This document shows positions 13,924 through 15,629 of a stretch of 15,629 nucleotides of DNA, piece after piece. Below the pieces are notes generated by a model. It saw only the letters and a program-made list of their open reading frames with translations, was not told the origin of the DNA and did not search any database. Source of the stretch: Bacteroidales bacterium (GTDB taxonomy: Bacteria > Bacteroidota > Bacteroidia > Bacteroidales > UBA932); NCBI GenBank assembly GCA_017556665.1, contig JAFYMJ010000196.1:1-15629 (forward strand), read 5' to 3'. Positions within the stretch are counted from its first letter, which is position 1; every line of letters begins with the position of its first letter. The translations under genes were made by a program, and so were the position numbers.

Positions 13924-14505
13924 TATTGAATATATATAATCTGTAACCTCATCTTTACCCATATGGCTCTCCGACGATGTAACAAACACAGGAGGCAGCT
14001 CTTCCCAATATTTTAGAAGTTCCTTCTTGTTGGCATCTATCTGTTTCTGCAGGGCAACTTTACCAAGTTTGTCGGCTTTTGTGAAAATTATGGCAAACGG
14101 AATACCGGCCTCTCCCAAGCTGATTAGAAATTCCAGATCAATTTTCTGGATATTGTGTCTGGAGTCCAACAGAACAAACAACATTACAAGCTCTGGTGAG
14201 TTGTTTATGAAATTGTTGTTCATTTTTGCCAATTTGGCTCTTGCTGCCTGTGATACTTTAGCGTAACCGTAACCTGGCAAATCTACCAGATACCAAGAAT
14301 CGTTTATAAGGAAATGATTGACCAGCAGAGTTTTTCCAGGGGTGGCAGATGTTTTGGCCAACCCTTTAACACCACATAAAGAATTGATTAAAGATGACTT
14401 ACCCACATTAGACCTTCCAATGAATGCAAACTCAGGAAGTTTCTGTTTTGGTTTATCTTTAAGCAATTGGCTGCTGCCAGCAAAAAGTGCCTTTGTAATT
14501 TTCAT
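13909..14505 (-). CDS. engB: Ribosome biogenesis GTP-binding protein EngB (YihA/YsxC)
   Basis: A small GTPase involved in 50S subunit assembly, working in the same process as Der at the other end of this operon. The 198-residue protein has G1 GRSNVGKSS at 30-38, a conserved TPGKT at 55-59 as the G2 region, DLPGYGYAK at 75-83, TKAD at 142-145 and a TSS G5 at 176-178. All are typical of EngB. The frame extends upstream to an ATG at 14550, which would add an unconserved hydrophobic stretch. The ATG at 14505 gives MKITKALFAG and the normal family length, and the promoter box lies between the two. The gene is divergent from xseA. Its last codons are duplicated just downstream. Confidence 0.95.
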   Translation of the reverse strand: MKITKALFAGSSQLLKDKPKQKLPEFAFIGRSNVGKSSLINSLCGVKGLAKTSATPGKTLLVNHFLINDSWYLVDLPGYGYAKVSQAARAKLAKMNNNFINNSPELVMLFVLLDSRHNIQKIDLEFLISLGEAGIPFAIIFTKADKLGKVALQKQIDANKKELLKYWEELPPVFVTSSESHMGKDEVTDYIYSILETL

Positions 14506-14527
14506 CCAAAAAATATATAGTATTATG

Positions 14528-14535
14528 CAAAGGTA
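14528..14535 (-). promoter_or_regulatory. -7 promoter box of the engB operon (TACCTTTG)
   Basis: On the minus strand TACCTTTG is an exact TAnnTTTG match followed by CATAATAC and then the engB ATG, leaving 22 bases between box and start. It also argues against the upstream ATG at 14550, which would lie before the promoter. A convincing -33 TTTG was not found. Confidence 0.6.
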
Positions 14536-14589
14536 GTTAAAAATCCGCAATTTTTAGCTATCTTGTAATGTTTTTAAAATTTAAGGCGA

Positions 14590-15629
14590 ATGGATAAAAG
14601 TATAACTCTTGGAGAGTTGATGGGGCGGATAAAAAAGGGGGTTGAAAGTGAACTTTCCCATATGGAATGGGTTGTTGGAGAGATAAGCCAGGTGCAGGAA
14701 AATGCAAGCGGACATTGTTATATTGAACTGGTTGAGTACAGAGAGTCAGACAAGGCTGTGGTTGCAAAGGCCAGGGCGGTGATATGGGATTCTGAATACA
14801 GGATGATAAAGCCTTTTTTCTATTCTTTGACAGGGAGCAGCATAAAGGCTGGAATGAATGTACTGGTAAAGGTAAAAGTTACTTACTCTGTGATATATGG
14901 TCTTACCTTGGTTGTGTATGATATAGATCCCTCATATACAGTTGGAGAGTTGGAACTCAGACGTCAGCAAACCATTGCAAAGCTGCAGCAGGATGGGTGT
15001 ATGGATATGAATTCGCAGCTTCAATTGGCTGTTTTGCCATGCAGGCTGGCTGTTGTAAGCTCTGCAACTGCTGCGGGCTACAGGGATTTTATGAATCATC
15101 TTAAAGGGAATGAATATGGTATTGGGTTCAAGACAACGTTGTTCAATGCTGTAATGCAGGGAGATGAAGCTCCGGGTTCAATTATTGCGGCAATGGAGCA
15201 GATTGCACAAAGGCAAGGGGAGTATGATGCGGCTGTTATAATAAGGGGTGGAGGAGCTGTTATGGATCTTGTCTGCTTTGATGATTATGAACTTGCTCTG
15301 AATATAGCACAGTTTCCTCTCCCTGTTATTGTGGGGGTTGGACATGACCATGATTACCATGTGGCCGATATGGTGGCACATACATCTGTAAAGACACCTA
15401 CGGCTGTGGCTGACTTTCTTGTTGAAAACTTTCTGCAAGAAAATCAAAAACTTACAAGGTTATATCAAAGAAGTTTGCTAACTTTGCACCGCAAAGTTTC
15501 CACAGAAATAGAAAAAGTCACAAAAAAACAAGCCAGGATAAGACTTGCTGTAACAGAGCAGATTCTTAAGAGAAAACTTGCTCTGGAGGTGATAGAAAAA
15601 CGAATTGAGAATGCAGACCCTGCCAAAAA
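14590..15629 (+). CDS. xseA: Exodeoxyribonuclease VII large subunit (3' end beyond window)
   Basis: The large, catalytic subunit of exonuclease VII degrades single-stranded DNA to short oligonucleotides and takes part in repair. The frame is open for 346 codons from ATG at 14590 and is cut by the window edge. An OB-fold region (about 1-115) begins MDKSITLGELMGRI. The catalytic domain has LAVVSSATAAGYRDF at 153-167, VIIRGGGAVMDL at 216-227 and GVGHDHDYHVADMVAHTSV at 249-267, followed by KTPTAVADF. This corresponds to the family block around GHETDxxxxDxVAdxRapTPTAAAE. From about residue 275 a Lys/Glu/Gln-rich segment looks like the long coiled-coil that binds XseB. It is divergent from engB with an 84-bp gap. 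No perfect TAnnTTTG box was seen in front of it. Confidence 0.95.
   Translation, partial: MDKSITLGELMGRIKKGVESELSHMEWVVGEISQVQENASGHCYIELVEYRESDKAVVAKARAVIWDSEYRMIKPFFYSLTGSSIKAGMNVLVKVKVTYSVIYGLTLVVYDIDPSYTVGELELRRQQTIAKLQQDGCMDMNSQLQLAVLPCRLAVVSSATAAGYRDFMNHLKGNEYGIGFKTTLFNAVMQGDEAPGSIIAAMEQIAQRQGEYDAAVIIRGGGAVMDLVCFDDYELALNIAQFPLPVIVGVGHDHDYHVADMVAHTSVKTPTAVADFLVENFLQENQKLTRLYQRSLLTLHRKVSTEIEKVTKKQARIRLAVTEQILKRKLALEVIEKRIENADPAK

Noticed and set aside
1..15629. CRISPR arrays, insertion sequences, prophage or defence systems
   Set aside because: No regularly spaced repeats, transposase, integrase, terminal inverted repeats or known defence domains were found. Almost all sequence is accounted for by housekeeping genes.

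Overview
The window looks like a chromosomal housekeeping region from a member of the Bacteroidota, most likely order Bacteroidales. Support comes from the AT-rich coding style (AGA/AGG arginine, ATA isoleucine, TTG leucine), the lack of strong Shine-Dalgarno sequences, several matches to the Bacteroidota sigma-factor -7 box TAnnTTTG, and lineage-typical proteins: a DUF4783-type secreted protein, a small membrane protein between nadE and der, and a very large NtrY-like sensor kinase. The genus cannot be fixed from sequence alone.

Layout. (1) 1-1170, minus strand: the 5' two-thirds or so of dnaX, cut by the window edge. (2) 1228-5672, plus strand: a tight series encoding an M16 metalloprotease, a SAM O-methyltransferase, a Ppx/GppA phosphatase, cytidylate kinase (cmk) and IspH, with a second promoter-like box before cmk. 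(3) 5645-6040, minus strand: a secreted DUF4783-like protein whose 3' end overlaps ispH tail to tail. (4) 6119-10176, plus strand: rlmH coupled by a one-base overlap to a 1194-residue, ten-helix histidine kinase. (5) 10177-10505: a 329-bp gap between convergent genes, holding the der terminator and a long rod-like imperfect palindrome that looks like a structured RNA. (6) 14505-10506, minus strand: a probable five-gene operon engB-prs-nadE-small membrane protein-der. (7) 14590 to the end, plus strand: the 5' part of xseA, divergent from engB.

Functional themes. The genes are core functions: replication and repair (dnaX, xseA), ribosome maturation (rlmH, der; engB is a ribosome-assembly GTPase), nucleotide and cofactor supply (cmk, prs, nadE), isoprenoid synthesis (ispH), polyphosphate/(p)ppGpp-type hydrolysis (ppx-like), and envelope sensing (the kinase). 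prs followed by nadE links PRPP supply to NAD synthesis. No tRNA, rRNA, CRISPR, insertion sequence, phage gene or recognisable defence system was seen.

The items most worth a second look are the rod-like palindrome at about 10229-10421 (possible 6S-like RNA), the three-periplasmic-domain kinase without a response regulator beside it, promoter boxes so close to start codons that dnaX, cmk and rlmH may be leaderless, a NadE of the glutamine-dependent sequence type without its glutaminase domain, and an in-frame tandem duplication of the engB 3' end including its stop codon.
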